Below are positions 36,558 through 46,157 of a DNA stretch of 64,000 nucleotides, one piece after another. The stretch comes from an uncultured Brevibacillus sp. (GTDB taxonomy: Bacteria > Bacillota > Bacilli > Brevibacillales > Brevibacillaceae). The position numbers were made by a program, and so were the translations under genes. Each line of letters begins with the position of its first letter. Position 1 is the first letter of the stretch. The stretch is from contig CAMIVR010000003.1 of the NCBI GenBank assembly GCA_946402065.1, positions 1 through 64,000 of the forward strand, given 5' to 3'. Under the pieces are notes generated by a model. It saw only the letters and a program-made list of their open reading frames with translations. It had not been told where the DNA came from and did not search any database.

Positions 36558-37937
36558 GTGGGTACAGTAGCTGTTATTGGCGGAGGACCGGCCGGTTATG
36601 TTGCGGCCATCACCGCAGCCCGGCAAGGCCAGCACGTGATCGTCATCGAACAATCCAAATTAGGCGGAACCTGCCTCAATGAAGGGTGTATGCCGACGAA
36701 GTCCTTGCTGGAGGGCGCGGAAACGTATGAAAAGGTGATGCGCGCCGGCCACTTCGGCATCGACGTGGCGCAGAGCGGCGTCATGATCAATTGGCCGGGG
36801 ATGCAAAAGTATAAAAACACGATCGTAAACAAGCTTGTGCTCGGCGTTACCTATCTGATGAAAAAAAATCAGATCAAGGTAATCGAAGGAACAGCATCAT
36901 TTTTAACGCAGCACCAATTGCTTGTCGAGACAGCGGACGGTCAGGAAACGATCACAGCGGACCGCTGCATTATTGCAGCGGGTGCCGAACCGATCGGCTT
37001 GCCGTTTGCCGACTTTGACGGGGAGTGGATTATTCATAGCCGGCAAGCGATGTCGCTCCCTGCCATCCCATCGTCTTTGCTGATTGTCGGCGGAGGCGTG
37101 ATCGGCTGTGAATTTGCCAGTATCTACAGCCGACTGGGGACAAAGGTAACGATGGTAGAGATGGCGGAACAGATTCTCCCCCAGGAGGATCCGGATATTG
37201 CTGCAGTACTGCATAAGCAGTTGGAAAAGTCAGGGGTAACCGTCTACACAGGGACGAGTGTAAAAGAGCTTGTCACCGAGCGGAAGCACGCCATTTTGCA
37301 AAAAAACGGAAACATTGCCCAGGTAAACGCTGACTATGTACTCGTCTCGATTGGCCGCAGACCGCGAATTGCCGGGCTCGGGCTGGAGAGCATCGGCGTC
37401 AACCACAGCAAGCAGGGAATTCACGTTGACGAGGGGATGCAAACGAATGTACCGCATGTTTATGCCTGCGGGGATGTCACAGGAGGGATTCAACTTGCCC
37501 ACGTCGCTTTTCATGAAGGAGCGGTGGCGGCCAGCAATGCCTGCGGCATCGAGGCGAAGGTGGACTATCGGGCGGTCCCGCGCTGCATTTACACGTGGCC
37601 GGAGATAGCAGGGGTTGGATTGACGGAGAAGCAGGCCAGAGACAAATACGGCGACATACTGATTGGCGAGTTCCCTTTTTCGGCGAATGGCAAAGCGCTT
37701 ATCGTCAACGAGCAAATCGGGAAAGTAAAGGTGATCGCTGAGCCGGAGTTTCACGAGATTGTCGGCATGTCGATCGTCGGTCCGAGGGCAACCGAGCTGA
37801 TCGGTCAGGGAACGGTGATGCTGCATGCGGAAATGACCGTGGATGCCATGGCCGGATTCATCGCCGCCCACCCGACCTTGTCGGAAGCGATCCATGAAGC
37901 GCTTTTGAGCGCCATCGGAAACGCTCTGCACGTCTAG
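36558..37937 (+). CDS. acoL: Dihydrolipoamide dehydrogenase (E3) of the acetoin complex
   Basis: FAD enzyme that re-oxidises the lipoyl arm using NAD. 459 residues. FAD-binding VAVIGGGPAGYVAAITAARQG; redox disulfide Cys39/Cys44 in GGTCLNEGCMPTK; NAD-binding IVGGGVIGCEFASIYSRLG; C-terminal dimer domain with active His-Glu in AAHPTLSEAIHEA. The start is GTG 36558 after GAGGAGG. Last intact gene of the aco operon; remains of a short-chain dehydrogenase follow directly. Confidence 0.94.
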   Translation: MGTVAVIGGGPAGYVAAITAARQGQHVIVIEQSKLGGTCLNEGCMPTKSLLEGAETYEKVMRAGHFGIDVAQSGVMINWPGMQKYKNTIVNKLVLGVTYLMKKNQIKVIEGTASFLTQHQLLVETADGQETITADRCIIAAGAEPIGLPFADFDGEWIIHSRQAMSLPAIPSSLLIVGGGVIGCEFASIYSRLGTKVTMVEMAEQILPQEDPDIAAVLHKQLEKSGVTVYTGTSVKELVTERKHAILQKNGNIAQVNADYVLVSIGRRPRIAGLGLESIGVNHSKQGIHVDEGMQTNVPHVYACGDVTGGIQLAHVAFHEGAVAASNACGIEAKVDYRAVPRCIYTWPEIAGVGLTEKQARDKYGDILIGEFPFSANGKALIVNEQIGKVKVIAEPEFHEIVGMSIVGPRATELIGQGTVMLHAEMTVDAMAGFIAAHPTLSEAIHEALLSAIGNALHV

Positions 37938-37979
37938 GGGAAAGGCACGGGATCTTTGGTTCCGTTTCCGTAATGTCCA

Positions 37980-38090
37980 GTCGTTCAGACAAGCCCCACT
38001 GAGACGCCGGAAGATGTTGCCTGTCTCGTTTCCTACCTTGCGTCGAGCGATGCGGATTACATGACAGGGCAGGCGATTAACACCAATCGA
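37980..38090 (+). pseudogene. Decayed C-terminal remnant of a short-chain dehydrogenase/reductase
   Basis: After acoL, one frame (38004-38090) reads TPEDVACLVSYLASSDADY followed by MTGQAIN, the typical C-terminal end of SDR enzymes. The intact SDR at 51551-52282 has the matching EEIASLVAYLLAPEAGYVTG at its end. Just upstream, the adjacent frame gives SFRQAPLR, the segment that normally precedes it, implying a frameshift near 38000. No start codon, NAD site or catalytic Tyr-Lys remains, and the usual NGG end is replaced. Next to acoL, an acetoin/diacetyl reductase or a FabG-like SDR is the likely parent. Confidence 0.75.
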
Positions 38091-38161
38091 TACGCATGGC
38101 AGGCGCATTTTTTTCCTTCAACGAACCATACTATGTATGGACAGCGAAGGAGGTCATTCTT

Positions 38162-38956
38162 ATGCCCACATATAAAAATACCGATTCTCTATATCGGCGC
38201 CTATTGCAATCAGATCAACAGGAGCAACCGCAAACTCCAGACCCGGCTATTCCGGAAGAGGAGGCTCTGACGGATGATCCTAAGAAACGCCTCTTGGATA
38301 CGATCACACAGCTGGGGCAAACGAACGTTCCGCAGCTGGAAAGCAATATTTACTGTCTTTCGATCATCGGTCAGATAGAGGGGCATATTCAGCTTCCGCC
38401 GCAAAATAAAACGACGAAATACGAGCATCTGATTCCTCAGCTTGTTGCAGCCGAACAGAACCATAAAATTGAAGGGATACTGGTCATCCTCAACACGGTC
38501 GGTGGAGACGTTGAGGCTGGGTTGGCCATTGCCGAAATGGTCGCATCCATGTCCAAGCCTGTCGTTACGCTTGTCCTCGGCGGTGGCCACAGCATCGGCG
38601 TGCCGATTGCCGTTGCCGGCGACTATTCCTTTATTACAGAGACAGCGACGATGACCATCCATCCGATCCGACTGACCGGACTTGTCATCGGTGTCCCGCA
38701 GACCTTTGAATATATCGATAAAATGCAAGATCGGGTCGTACAATTCATTACCCGCCATTCGAAAATTACGGAACAGCAGTTTAAGGATTTGATGCTGCGG
38801 ACCGGAGAGCTTAGCCGTGATATCGGGACGAACGTCGTCGGCGCAGATGCTGTCAAGTTCGGGCTGATTAGCGAATTGGGCGGACTCGGCAAGGCGTTGA
38901 ACAAATTGAACGAGCTGATTGAAAAGGCGCGTAATGAGGAGAAGATGCTGCAATGA
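38162..38956 (+). CDS. tepA: ClpP-like protease TepA (translocation-enhancing protein)
   Basis: ClpP-class serine protease-like protein, 264 residues; B. subtilis TepA is linked to protein export and spore formation. A charged N-terminal extension (~60 residues) is followed by the ClpP fold: [20 protein letters not shown], nucleophile Ser in [14 protein letters not shown], then His in [14 protein letters not shown] 38162 is set by GAAGGAGGTC; the upstream in-frame ATG 38096 lies in the SDR remnant. It overlaps ylzJ by 4 bases. Confidence 0.9.
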   Translation: MPTYKNTDSLYRRLLQSDQQEQPQTPDPAIPEEEALTDDPKKRLLDTITQLGQTNVPQLESNIYCLSIIGQIEGHIQLPPQNKTTKYEHLIPQLVAAEQNHKIEGILVILNTVGGDVEAGLAIAEMVASMSKPVVTLVLGGGHSIGVPIAVAGDYSFITETATMTIHPIRLTGLVIGVPQTFEYIDKMQDRVVQFITRHSKITEQQFKDLMLRTGELSRDIGTNVVGADAVKFGLISELGGLGKALNKLNELIEKARNEEKMLQ

Positions 38957-39186
38957 TCATGTACACGACGATCCCGCTGGAATACATCTTCGAAAACATG
39001 GAGCAGGTCGAGAATCAGGTCGTGAAGGAATTGAACTTTGGCGGAATCACGATGATGGTAGAACAGACAGGGGCGTTTGAAGGGAAGATCATTCGTCTGA
39101 TCAGCCCCAACCCACAGGACTACCTCAATCCTCGCTACGCTCCCGGGCAAAAAATTTATTTTCGGCCGGAATTATCGCAGCAATAA
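38953..39186 (+). CDS. ylzJ: YlzJ-like family protein
   Basis: 77-residue conserved Bacillales protein of unknown role: [20 protein letters not shown] at the N-terminus and a C-terminal [13 protein letters not shown]. It is always found between tepA and spoIIIE in relatives. ATG 38953 overlaps the tepA stop (ATGA); a second ATG at 38959 is also possible. Confidence 0.82.
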   Translation: MIMYTTIPLEYIFENMEQVENQVVKELNFGGITMMVEQTGAFEGKIIRLISPNPQDYLNPRYAPGQKIYFRPELSQQ

Positions 39187-39211
39187 GATCATGTTTCACT
39201 GTGACCGATAG

Positions 39212-39258
39212 AAAAAGACATTCTCGCAGATTTCACGAGGCGAGTTTGTCTTTTTTTG
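39212..39258 (+). terminator. Intrinsic terminator after ylzJ
   Basis: Stem AAAAAGACA / TGTCTTTTT (39212-39220, 39247-39255) with an inner CTCGC / GGCGAG helix, and a T-run. Confidence 0.88.
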
Positions 39259-39351
39259 GTTGTATGGCCACATCTTGCGGGCGCTCAACGATTTTTCCGC
39301 ATTTCGACGCGAATTGTCGCAATGATTTCCTGTATTTCTGCTATTTTCCTG

Positions 39352-39360
39352 TGGTATACT
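39352..39360 (+). promoter_or_regulatory. Extended -10 promoter of spoIIIE
   Basis: TGGTATACT (extended -10) 65 bases before the spoIIIE ATG. The -35 is poor (GTATTT at 17-base spacing), so the TG element should matter. Confidence 0.6.
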
Positions 39361-39425
39361 AAAACCATGATGCAGCCGTGTGTACTCGGCTGCCTTTTCA
39401 TTCTAGCTCGCCAAGGAGGCATGCC

Positions 39426-41795
39426 ATGAGTAGAAGAACAAAAAGCCCGCCCCCACCCGCATGGCCCTCTATACTGAAGGTGGAGTTAATCGGACTTGTC
39501 ATCATCGCATTATCCCTGATTGGATTGCTGGAAAGCGGCTGGATAGGCAAACACGTCCTTGCTTTTGTCTTCCGTTTCCTTGCCGGCACGTGGGATTTTG
39601 TCATTCCCCTACTGCTTATAGGTATTGCCGTGTATATGATGTTTACACGCAAAATGCCGCGCTTGAATGCGCAAATTTTCGGTTGCCTGCTGATTTTCCT
39701 GGCGATTTTGACCTGGGATCACCTCTTGTTGTACAAGCTGTTGACAGCAGACGGCAAATTTGCCGATCAGAGCATGCTTCGCGTCACCTGGGACCGCTTG
39801 TGGCTTGACCAAAGCCAAAAGGTATCGACGACTGGCGTAGCCGGCGGTATGGTCGGAGCGATCTTTTTTACCATTTGCCACGGTTTGCTCGGTCTGGTAG
39901 GTACAGGACTTATCATCGTCTTGTTGTTCCTCGTCGGGATCATGTTTGTGTTTCGTCTGTCGTACGTGGATATCATTTTGTACATAAAAGGGAAGTCAAG
40001 CCAGCTGTACTCGAAGACAAAAGCGTCGGTCAAAGAAACGGTGCAGCTCTTGCAGGAAGAGGGCGAGAAGCGAAAGCAAAAGCAGGCGCAAGCCGCAGAA
40101 GTCCGCGGTCAAGCCGATTCCGATCCTGCCGACCTGGTCGAAGCCGTGCCTGTCGCTGCATGGAACGAGCCGACAGGCGAGACAGGGCAGCAAGAAGAGG
40201 AGTCGCCGGTCGTTCCGGTCATTCGCGACTTCGCCGAGCAGCTCCAGACAGAATTCGCCGAAGATCATCCCAAGCCAAGCCGCAAAGAGCCAGATAACAG
40301 CAGTTCTTTTGAAAGTGACGAGGCGATGTTTGGCGACGTTGAAAAAAGTGATGTGGATAACGCTTTTCCATACGTCATTCCCAGTCTGCAAATGCTCTCG
40401 CGACCGCGGGCACACGCTTCCGGCAAGGAGGTCGATCATACCTCGAATGCGGCCAAGCTGGTTCAGACTTTGAAGAGCTTCGGTGTACAAGCTGTCGTCT
40501 CCGAGGTCCATCGCGGCCCGGCTGTGACGCGCTACGAGGTTCAGCCGGCGACCGGTGTAAAAGTAAGCCGCATCGTCAGTTTGACGGACGATCTGGCACT
40601 TGCACTGGCAGCCAAGGATATTCGGATTGAAGCGCCAATCCCGGGCAAATCGGCGATCGGCATTGAAGTTCCCAATGCGGAGATAGCGGTCGTTTCACTC
40701 AGAGAAGTTCTCGAGTCATCGAAATATCAGGACGCTTCGGCGAAATTGACGGTGGCGCTGGGCAGAGATATTTCCGGCGAACCGATCCTTGCCGATCTCG
40801 CCAAAATGCCCCATCTGCTCGTCGCTGGCGCTACCGGGAGCGGAAAGTCGGTCTGTATCAACGGTTTGATCATGAGCATTTTGTTTAAAGCGACCCCTGA
40901 TGAGGTCAAGCTGATGATGATTGACCCGAAAATGGTTGAATTAAATGTGTACAACGGCATCCCCCACTTGCTCGCGCCTGTTGTGACTGATCCGCGCAGG
41001 GCGTCGGTCGCTTTGAAAAAAGTCGTCTCGGAAATGGAGCGGCGCTATAATCTGTTTGCGAAAAACGGCAGCAGAAACATTGAGATGTACAACCAATGGG
41101 CACGCGAGCAGCGTTCGTCCGGCGTTACGAAGGCATCTGAATTGCCCTACATCGTCGTCATCGTCGACGAGTTGGCCGACTTGATGATGGTCGCACCGGG
41201 CGAAGTGGAGGATGCGATTTGCCGCTTGGCGCAGATGGCCAGGGCAGCCGGTATCCATTTGATCATCGCCACCCAGAGACCGTCTGTCGACGTCATTACC
41301 GGTGTCATCAAGGCCAACATTCCATCGCGGATTGCTTTTGGCGTATCGTCGATGGCAGATTCCCGCACGATCCTGGATATGGGCGGAGCCGAAAAGCTGC
41401 TGGGACGGGGCGATATGCTATTTCTGCCGATGGGAGCGTCAAAGCCGACTCGCGTTCAGGGGGCCTTTGTCTCCGATAAGGAAGTGGAAGAAGTCGTACA
41501 CTTCGTCAAGGAGCAGCAGGAAGTGACGTACCAAGCCGAAATGATTCCCGAAGACGTTCAGGAAGAAGCGAAGCCTGCTGTCGATGACGAGCTGTTTGAT
41601 CAGGCTGTACAAATCGTGGCCGAGGCCCAGACAGCGTCAGCGTCTCTGTTGCAGCGACGCTTGCGGATCGGTTATACCCGTGCAGCCCGGTTGATTGACA
41701 TTATGGAATCGCAAGGAATTGTCGGTCCGTATGAAGGCAGCAAGCCGCGAGAGGTGAGAATCCCTCGTCCGGCAACAGAGACAATCAGTTCATGA
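39426..41795 (+). CDS. spoIIIE: DNA translocase SpoIIIE/FtsK
   Basis: Septal ATP-driven pump that moves the chromosome into the forespore and clears trapped DNA at division. 789 residues, almost the same as B. subtilis SpoIIIE. Four N-terminal membrane segments (~20-180), an acidic linker (~200-320), an alpha/beta motor with Walker [16 protein letters not shown] near 467 and Walker [15 protein letters not shown], and a C-terminal gamma winged helix ([20 protein letters not shown]) that reads SRS sequences. ATG 39426 follows AAGGAGG; ATG 39378 upstream is out of the conserved region. Confidence 0.96.
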   Translation: MSRRTKSPPPPAWPSILKVELIGLVIIALSLIGLLESGWIGKHVLAFVFRFLAGTWDFVIPLLLIGIAVYMMFTRKMPRLNAQIFGCLLIFLAILTWDHLLLYKLLTADGKFADQSMLRVTWDRLWLDQSQKVSTTGVAGGMVGAIFFTICHGLLGLVGTGLIIVLLFLVGIMFVFRLSYVDIILYIKGKSSQLYSKTKASVKETVQLLQEEGEKRKQKQAQAAEVRGQADSDPADLVEAVPVAAWNEPTGETGQQEEESPVVPVIRDFAEQLQTEFAEDHPKPSRKEPDNSSSFESDEAMFGDVEKSDVDNAFPYVIPSLQMLSRPRAHASGKEVDHTSNAAKLVQTLKSFGVQAVVSEVHRGPAVTRYEVQPATGVKVSRIVSLTDDLALALAAKDIRIEAPIPGKSAIGIEVPNAEIAVVSLREVLESSKYQDASAKLTVALGRDISGEPILADLAKMPHLLVAGATGSGKSVCINGLIMSILFKATPDEVKLMMIDPKMVELNVYNGIPHLLAPVVTDPRRASVALKKVVSEMERRYNLFAKNGSRNIEMYNQWAREQRSSGVTKASELPYIVVIVDELADLMMVAPGEVEDAICRLAQMARAAGIHLIIATQRPSVDVITGVIKANIPSRIAFGVSSMADSRTILDMGGAEKLLGRGDMLFLPMGASKPTRVQGAFVSDKEVEEVVHFVKEQQEVTYQAEMIPEDVQEEAKPAVDDELFDQAVQIVAEAQTASASLLQRRLRIGYTRAARLIDIMESQGIVGPYEGSKPREVRIPRPATETISS

Positions 41796-41986
41796 TCCGA
41801 CTTCAGCTCATCATGGCTCACGCTGTACGATTTATTTATTGTCGAGCAGTATGTCCGTGGTGAGCTTATTTCGGTTGCCGCTAATGAATGATTGCCTTCT
41901 TACAGGGAAAAGTAAAGGAACAAGAACGTTGAATGAAAACAGTTTACCGATTAAATAAAATAGAGTATGCTCTTAGTAGGCTTTTC

Positions 41987-42024
41987 CTGCCAGTTGGAAT
42001 TACTGCCAGTAACCTCCACTGCCA
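41987..42024 (+). repeat. Three CTGCCA direct repeats with exact 16-base spacing
   Basis: CTGCCAGT at 41987, CTGCCAGT at 42003 and CTGCCAAG at 42019. They lie 36-73 bases upstream of the -35 element at 42060, an activator-like position. Confidence 0.6.
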
Positions 42025-42059
42025 AGCTGCTCGAATTCGTAAATGCCCAAAAATTCGTC

Positions 42060-42089
42060 TTGCAAAAATCTTGAATGGTAGGGTAAAAT
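42060..42089 (+). promoter_or_regulatory. Sigma-A-like promoter of the BMP lipoprotein gene
   Basis: TTGCAA (42060-42065), 18-base spacer, TAAAAT (42084-42089), about 170 bases before the ATG. Confidence 0.6.
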
Positions 42090-42259
42090 TTCTACGGGCA
42101 TGAGGAAATGTCAAAAGGCGAACGTTCGTCACCAGGTATCAGTATGACAAAGCGATGGTGATCGTTTTGTTCACGGCCGCTTGCGGTCACGTTTATTTTT
42201 GGGAAAGCGCTTTTTTAGCTGCTTTTCACAGAAAAACATTATTATGGGGGTATCAGAGG

Positions 42260-43294
42260 ATGAAGAAATTAGTAACGGTTCTCTCTGTTGCGGCTCTCAG
42301 CGCATCATTGCTGCTAGCTGGCTGTGGCGGGAAGACCAATGAGCAAACACCTGCTGCCGGTGGAGAAGCGGGCGGCCAAAAAGCTACGGGAAAAGTCGGG
42401 ATGGTTACTGACATCGGCGGCGTACATGACAACTCTTTCAACCAGAGTGCATGGGAAGGTCTGGAAAAGCTGAACAAGGATACAGGCGTAGAGCATAAGT
42501 ATCTGGAGAGCAAAAGCGATGCAGACTACATTCCGAACCTGAACAAGTTTGTCAAAGACAAATGGGATTTGACATGGGGTATCGGTTACTTGATGGGCGA
42601 CCACGTGAAAAAGGTAGCAGATGAAAACAAAGATGCCAAACTCGCGATCATCGATGCCGAGGTACAAGCACCTAACGTTGAATCCGTTCTTTTTAAAGAA
42701 CACGAAGGTTCTTTCCTCGTAGGTGTTGTTGCTGCATCGATGACGAAATCGAATAAAATCGGCTTCGTCGGCGGTGTAAACATTCCGGTTATCAATCGTT
42801 TTGAAAAGGGTTTCGTTGCTGGTGTGAAAGCTGTGAAGCCTGATGCAGAAGTAATGGTTGCATACACAGGAGCATTCGACAAGCCGGATGCTGGTAAAGC
42901 GACTGCATCGCAAATGTACGGCCAGGGCGCTGACATCATCTTCCACGCTGCCGGTGCTACCGGTGACGGTGTATTTAATGAAGCGAAAGACCGTAAAGCC
43001 AAAGGCGAAAACGTATGGGTAATCGGTGTGGATAAAGACCAATCGCTCAAATTCGGCAAGGACATCACTTTGACATCCATGATGAAACGCGTTGATGAAG
43101 CGGTTTATCGCGTATCGAAAGATGTGCTGGACGGCAAGTTTGAAGGCGGAAAAATCGTCTGGCTCGGTCTTGCTGAAAACGGTGTAGGTCTCCCTGAAAC
43201 ATCGAAAGACACCGTTCCTGAGGATGTCCTGAAGAAGGTAGAAGAATACAAAGAAAAAATCGTTAAAGGTGAAATCACTGTTCCAGACAAATAA
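42260..43294 (+). CDS. nupN: BMP-family nucleoside-binding lipoprotein of an ABC transporter
   Basis: Lipid-anchored substrate-binding protein of the basic membrane protein (Med/PnrA) family, 344 residues. Signal peptide with lipobox LAGC (Cys22). BMP fold: KVGMVTDIGGVHDNSFNQSA, IGFVGGVNIPVINRFEKGF, then HAAGATGDGVF and VIGVDKDQS. Together with the three downstream genes it matches the NupNOPQ nucleoside uptake system of B. subtilis; the exact substrate cannot be read here. ATG 42260 follows GGGGG and AGAGG. A strong terminator after it should make it more abundant than the transporter. Confidence 0.9.
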   Translation: MKKLVTVLSVAALSASLLLAGCGGKTNEQTPAAGGEAGGQKATGKVGMVTDIGGVHDNSFNQSAWEGLEKLNKDTGVEHKYLESKSDADYIPNLNKFVKDKWDLTWGIGYLMGDHVKKVADENKDAKLAIIDAEVQAPNVESVLFKEHEGSFLVGVVAASMTKSNKIGFVGGVNIPVINRFEKGFVAGVKAVKPDAEVMVAYTGAFDKPDAGKATASQMYGQGADIIFHAAGATGDGVFNEAKDRKAKGENVWVIGVDKDQSLKFGKDITLTSMMKRVDEAVYRVSKDVLDGKFEGGKIVWLGLAENGVGLPETSKDTVPEDVLKKVEEYKEKIVKGEITVPDK

Positions 43295-43312
43295 GCAACG
43301 GGAAGCGAACAG

Positions 43313-43347
43313 ACAAGGCTAGTTCGAGTGACTAGCCTTGTTTTCCC
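43313..43347 (+). terminator. Intrinsic terminator between nupN and nupO
   Basis: Perfect 11-bp stem ACAAGGCTAGT / ACTAGCCTTGT (43313-43323, 43331-43341) with a 7-base loop, followed by TTTCCCTTT. The U-tract is broken, so partial read-through into nupOPQ is plausible. Confidence 0.85.
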
Positions 43348-43497
43348 TTTATCTTTCGATACGTCGCGATTAGACGGACGACTAACCCCGATCTTCCAAG
43401 AGCAGTCAATCATTAGATACATACGCGCTTCGCAAGTCGGCCCTTCTCGCTTGTATTTCCAATCGATTCGATGACAAACATGGTATCCAAGCCTCAA

Positions 43498-43519
43498 GAA
43501 AAACGCTGGTTCGTTTTTC
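43498..43519 (+). promoter_or_regulatory. Hairpin just upstream of nupO
   Basis: Perfect 8-bp stem GAAAAACG / CGTTTTTC with CTGGTT loop, ending 13 bases before the nupO Shine-Dalgarno. It may protect the 5' end of a processed nupOPQ mRNA. No separate promoter for nupO is clear. Confidence 0.55.
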
Positions 43520-43543
43520 ATAAAAGTAACGGGGTGAACATTC

Positions 43544-45091
43544 TTGAATCAAGATCAAAACCAAACAGTGGTTGAAATGCGCAACATTACCAAGCGCTTT
43601 CCTGGCATTATTGCGAATGATAACGTTAATTTGCAAGTAAAAAAAGGCGAGATACATGCGCTGCTGGGGGAAAATGGTGCAGGCAAATCGACATTGATGA
43701 ATATTTTATTCGGGCTGTACTTGCCGGATGAGGGGCAAATCCTCATCAATGGAAAGGAAGTTACCATCAGCAATCCAAACGTTGCGAATGAATTAGGAAT
43801 CGGCATGGTCCATCAGCATTTTATGCTGGTCGAGCCGTTCACTGTAACAGAAAACATTATATTAGGAAAAGAACCCCGCAATGGGCTGAAAATAGATCTG
43901 CGCAAAGCGGAAAAAGAGGTTCAGGCTCTTTCCGAGCGCTATGGCTTAAAAGTAGAGCCACAGGCGAAAATTGAACAAATTTCTGTCGGTATGCAGCAGC
44001 GTGTGGAAATTTTGAAGACGCTTTATCGCGGCGCGGAAATCTTGATTTTTGACGAGCCGACAGCAGTGCTGACTCCGCAGGAGATCCACGAACTAATCGA
44101 AATCATGCGCAATCTCGTCAAGGAAGGCAAAACGATCATTTTGATCACCCACAAGCTCAAGGAGATCATGGCTGCCTGTGATACCGTGACGATTATTCGC
44201 AGAGGGAAAGTAATCGACTCAGTGAAGGTTGCCGAGACGAATCCGGACCAGCTCGCTGAAAAAATGGTCGGACGTGAAGTCAGTTTTAGCGTCGTTAAAG
44301 CGCTGAGCGATCCGAAAGAAGTGATCTTGTCGGTTGAGAAGGTAACCGCCGTAGGCAGTCGCGGTGTAAACGTACTCAACGAGATTAGCCTGGAAGTTCG
44401 CGCAGGGGAAATCCTCGGCATCGCCGGGGTTGACGGCAACGGACAAAGTGAGTTGATCGAGGTCTTGACCGGACTGCGCAAATGCCAGCAGGGCAAGGTG
44501 CTGCTGCGTGGAAAAGACATAACCAATCTAACGCCGCGTTCCATCTCGGAAGCTGGCCTCTCGCACATACCTGAGGATCGGCACAAGCGGGGGCTTGTCC
44601 TGGATTTTACGATGAGCGAGAACATGGTACTGGAAACGTATTTTCATCCGGCTTTCAACAAGAACGGTTTTCTCGATTACGAGGCCATCGACAAGCATGC
44701 CGCCAAACTCATCGAAGAATTTGATGTGCGCACGCCAAGCATTCAAACGCTCGCTCGCGCACTTTCGGGAGGAAATCAGCAAAAGGCCATCATCGCTCGC
44801 GAAGTGGACAAGGATCCCGATCTGCTCATAGCGGCACAGCCTACGCGCGGCCTTGACGTCGGAGCGATCGAATTTATTCACAAGCGACTGATTGAGCAGC
44901 GCGACAAAGGCAAAGCAGTGTTGCTCGTGTCACTGGAATTGGATGAGATCATGAATGTTGCCGACCGCATTGCAGTAATCTACGAAGGACAGATCGTCGG
45001 CATCGTCGATCCAAAACAGACCAGTGAACAGGAATTGGGATTAATGATGTCCGGCGGAAAGCGCATGATAGGAGGAGGAAACGGTGAATAA
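43544..45091 (+). CDS. nupO: Nucleoside ABC transporter, double ATP-binding protein
   Basis: 515-residue fusion of two ABC ATPase domains, as in sugar/nucleoside (CUT2-like) importers. The first domain has Walker A GENGAGKST and the atypical signature ISVGMQQRVE; Walker B is ILIFDEPTAVLTP. The second has GVDGNGQSE in place of a full Walker A, signature LSGGNQQK and AAQPTRGLDVGA. The degenerate second Walker A is normal in this family. The start is TTG 43544 after GGGGTGA. It overlaps nupP by 8 bases. Confidence 0.92.
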   Translation: MNQDQNQTVVEMRNITKRFPGIIANDNVNLQVKKGEIHALLGENGAGKSTLMNILFGLYLPDEGQILINGKEVTISNPNVANELGIGMVHQHFMLVEPFTVTENIILGKEPRNGLKIDLRKAEKEVQALSERYGLKVEPQAKIEQISVGMQQRVEILKTLYRGAEILIFDEPTAVLTPQEIHELIEIMRNLVKEGKTIILITHKLKEIMAACDTVTIIRRGKVIDSVKVAETNPDQLAEKMVGREVSFSVVKALSDPKEVILSVEKVTAVGSRGVNVLNEISLEVRAGEILGIAGVDGNGQSELIEVLTGLRKCQQGKVLLRGKDITNLTPRSISEAGLSHIPEDRHKRGLVLDFTMSENMVLETYFHPAFNKNGFLDYEAIDKHAAKLIEEFDVRTPSIQTLARALSGGNQQKAIIAREVDKDPDLLIAAQPTRGLDVGAIEFIHKRLIEQRDKGKAVLLVSLELDEIMNVADRIAVIYEGQIVGIVDPKQTSEQELGLMMSGGKRMIGGGNGE

Positions 45092-46154
45092 AGTCGTACG
45101 TATATTTGCCAAAGAATCATTCCTGGTTCCAATCGTCGCAATTATCCTCGGGCTGCTCGTAGGTGCCATCGCGATGCTTGCCGGTGGATTCGATCCGCTG
45201 TTGGCATACCAAGCTTTGTTAAAAAACGTCTTTGGCGACGTGTATAATCTAGGGGAGACGATTCGGCAGATTACCCCGCTGATTTTTACCGGATTGTCTG
45301 TTGCCTTTGCTTTCCGGACAGGCTTGTTTAACATCGGGGCAGAGGGGCAATTTATTCTCGGGATGATTGCCGCCACGTATTTCGGTGTGACCTTTCATCT
45401 GCCCGCGATCATTCATGTTCCGCTCACCCTGATTATCGGGGCATTGGCCGGCGGTCTCTGGGGGGCCATTGCCGGATATTTGAAAGCCGTGCGCGGTGTG
45501 CATGAAGTTATCACGACGATTATGTTGAACTGGATCGCACTTTATTTTTCCAATTATATCTTGTCTGCATTTCTGGTACCTGCCGGTCAGCAACGTTCGC
45601 CAGATGTACAGGAATCGGCAATGATTTCCATCTCGTGGCTGTCTGATGCCTTCGGAAGTGCCCGGATGCATTGGGGTACTTTGCTTGCCCTGCTCGGGGC
45701 AGTGGTCTTTTACATTATCCTGTGGAAGACGAAAATGGGCTTTGAACTGCGTGCTGTCGGATTTAACCCGCACGCATCCGAGTACGCAGGGATGAACGTC
45801 AACAAAAACGTCATCAACGCGATGTTTATCGGTGGAATCTTCGCGGGATTGGGCGGCGCTTGCGAAGTGCTTGGCGTGTTTCACTACCAGGCGATCATGG
45901 CGGCAATGCCAGGGTATGGGCTCGACGGCATCGCCGTGGCTCTGATTGGCGGAAATACTCCGCTTGGCGTTGTCCTGGGAGCGATTTTGTTCGGGATTTT
46001 GACATTCGGGGCAACAGGAATGAAATTCGATGCCGGTGTACCAATCGAGTTGATTCGGGTTGTCATTGCATCCGTTATCTTTTTCGTTGCTGCGCACGGC
46101 ATCGTGCAAATACTGTTAAAACCATTTTTCGCCAAGCGGAAAGGAGGGGAGTAG
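45084..46154 (+). CDS. nupP: Nucleoside ABC transporter permease 1
   Basis: Membrane component of the BPD_transp_2 family, 356 residues with about nine hydrophobic segments. Conserved parts: FNIGAEGQFILGMIAATYFG, HEVITTIMLNWIALY and the GLDGIAVALIGGNTPLGVVL segment. The start is GTG 45084 after AGGAGGAG, overlapping nupO. Followed by the second permease 3 bases later. Confidence 0.92.
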   Translation: MNKVVRIFAKESFLVPIVAIILGLLVGAIAMLAGGFDPLLAYQALLKNVFGDVYNLGETIRQITPLIFTGLSVAFAFRTGLFNIGAEGQFILGMIAATYFGVTFHLPAIIHVPLTLIIGALAGGLWGAIAGYLKAVRGVHEVITTIMLNWIALYFSNYILSAFLVPAGQQRSPDVQESAMISISWLSDAFGSARMHWGTLLALLGAVVFYIILWKTKMGFELRAVGFNPHASEYAGMNVNKNVINAMFIGGIFAGLGGACEVLGVFHYQAIMAAMPGYGLDGIAVALIGGNTPLGVVLGAILFGILTFGATGMKFDAGVPIELIRVVIASVIFFVAAHGIVQILLKPFFAKRKGGE

Positions 46155-46157
46155 CCG

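Larger units (their letters stand above)
41796..42259 (+). other. 464-base intergenic stretch between spoIIIE and the BMP lipoprotein gene
   Basis: No gene is supported on either strand. It holds three CTGCCA repeats (41987-42024), a sigma-A-like promoter (42060-42089), a CGAACGTTCG palindrome (42119-42128) and a 170-base leader. A second weaker promoter-like pair, TTGAAT with TAAATA at 17-base spacing, occurs near 41929-41957. No clear terminator follows spoIIIE. Confidence 0.6.

Noticed and set aside
42119-42128. CGAACGTTCG as a LexA or PurR box before the nucleoside transporter
   Set aside because: LexA half-sites need four bases between them and here there are none; the PurR box context is also missing.
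41796-42259. Purine or other riboswitch in the long nupN leader
   Set aside because: I looked for the conserved purine-riboswitch core and found no matching helices or conserved loops.
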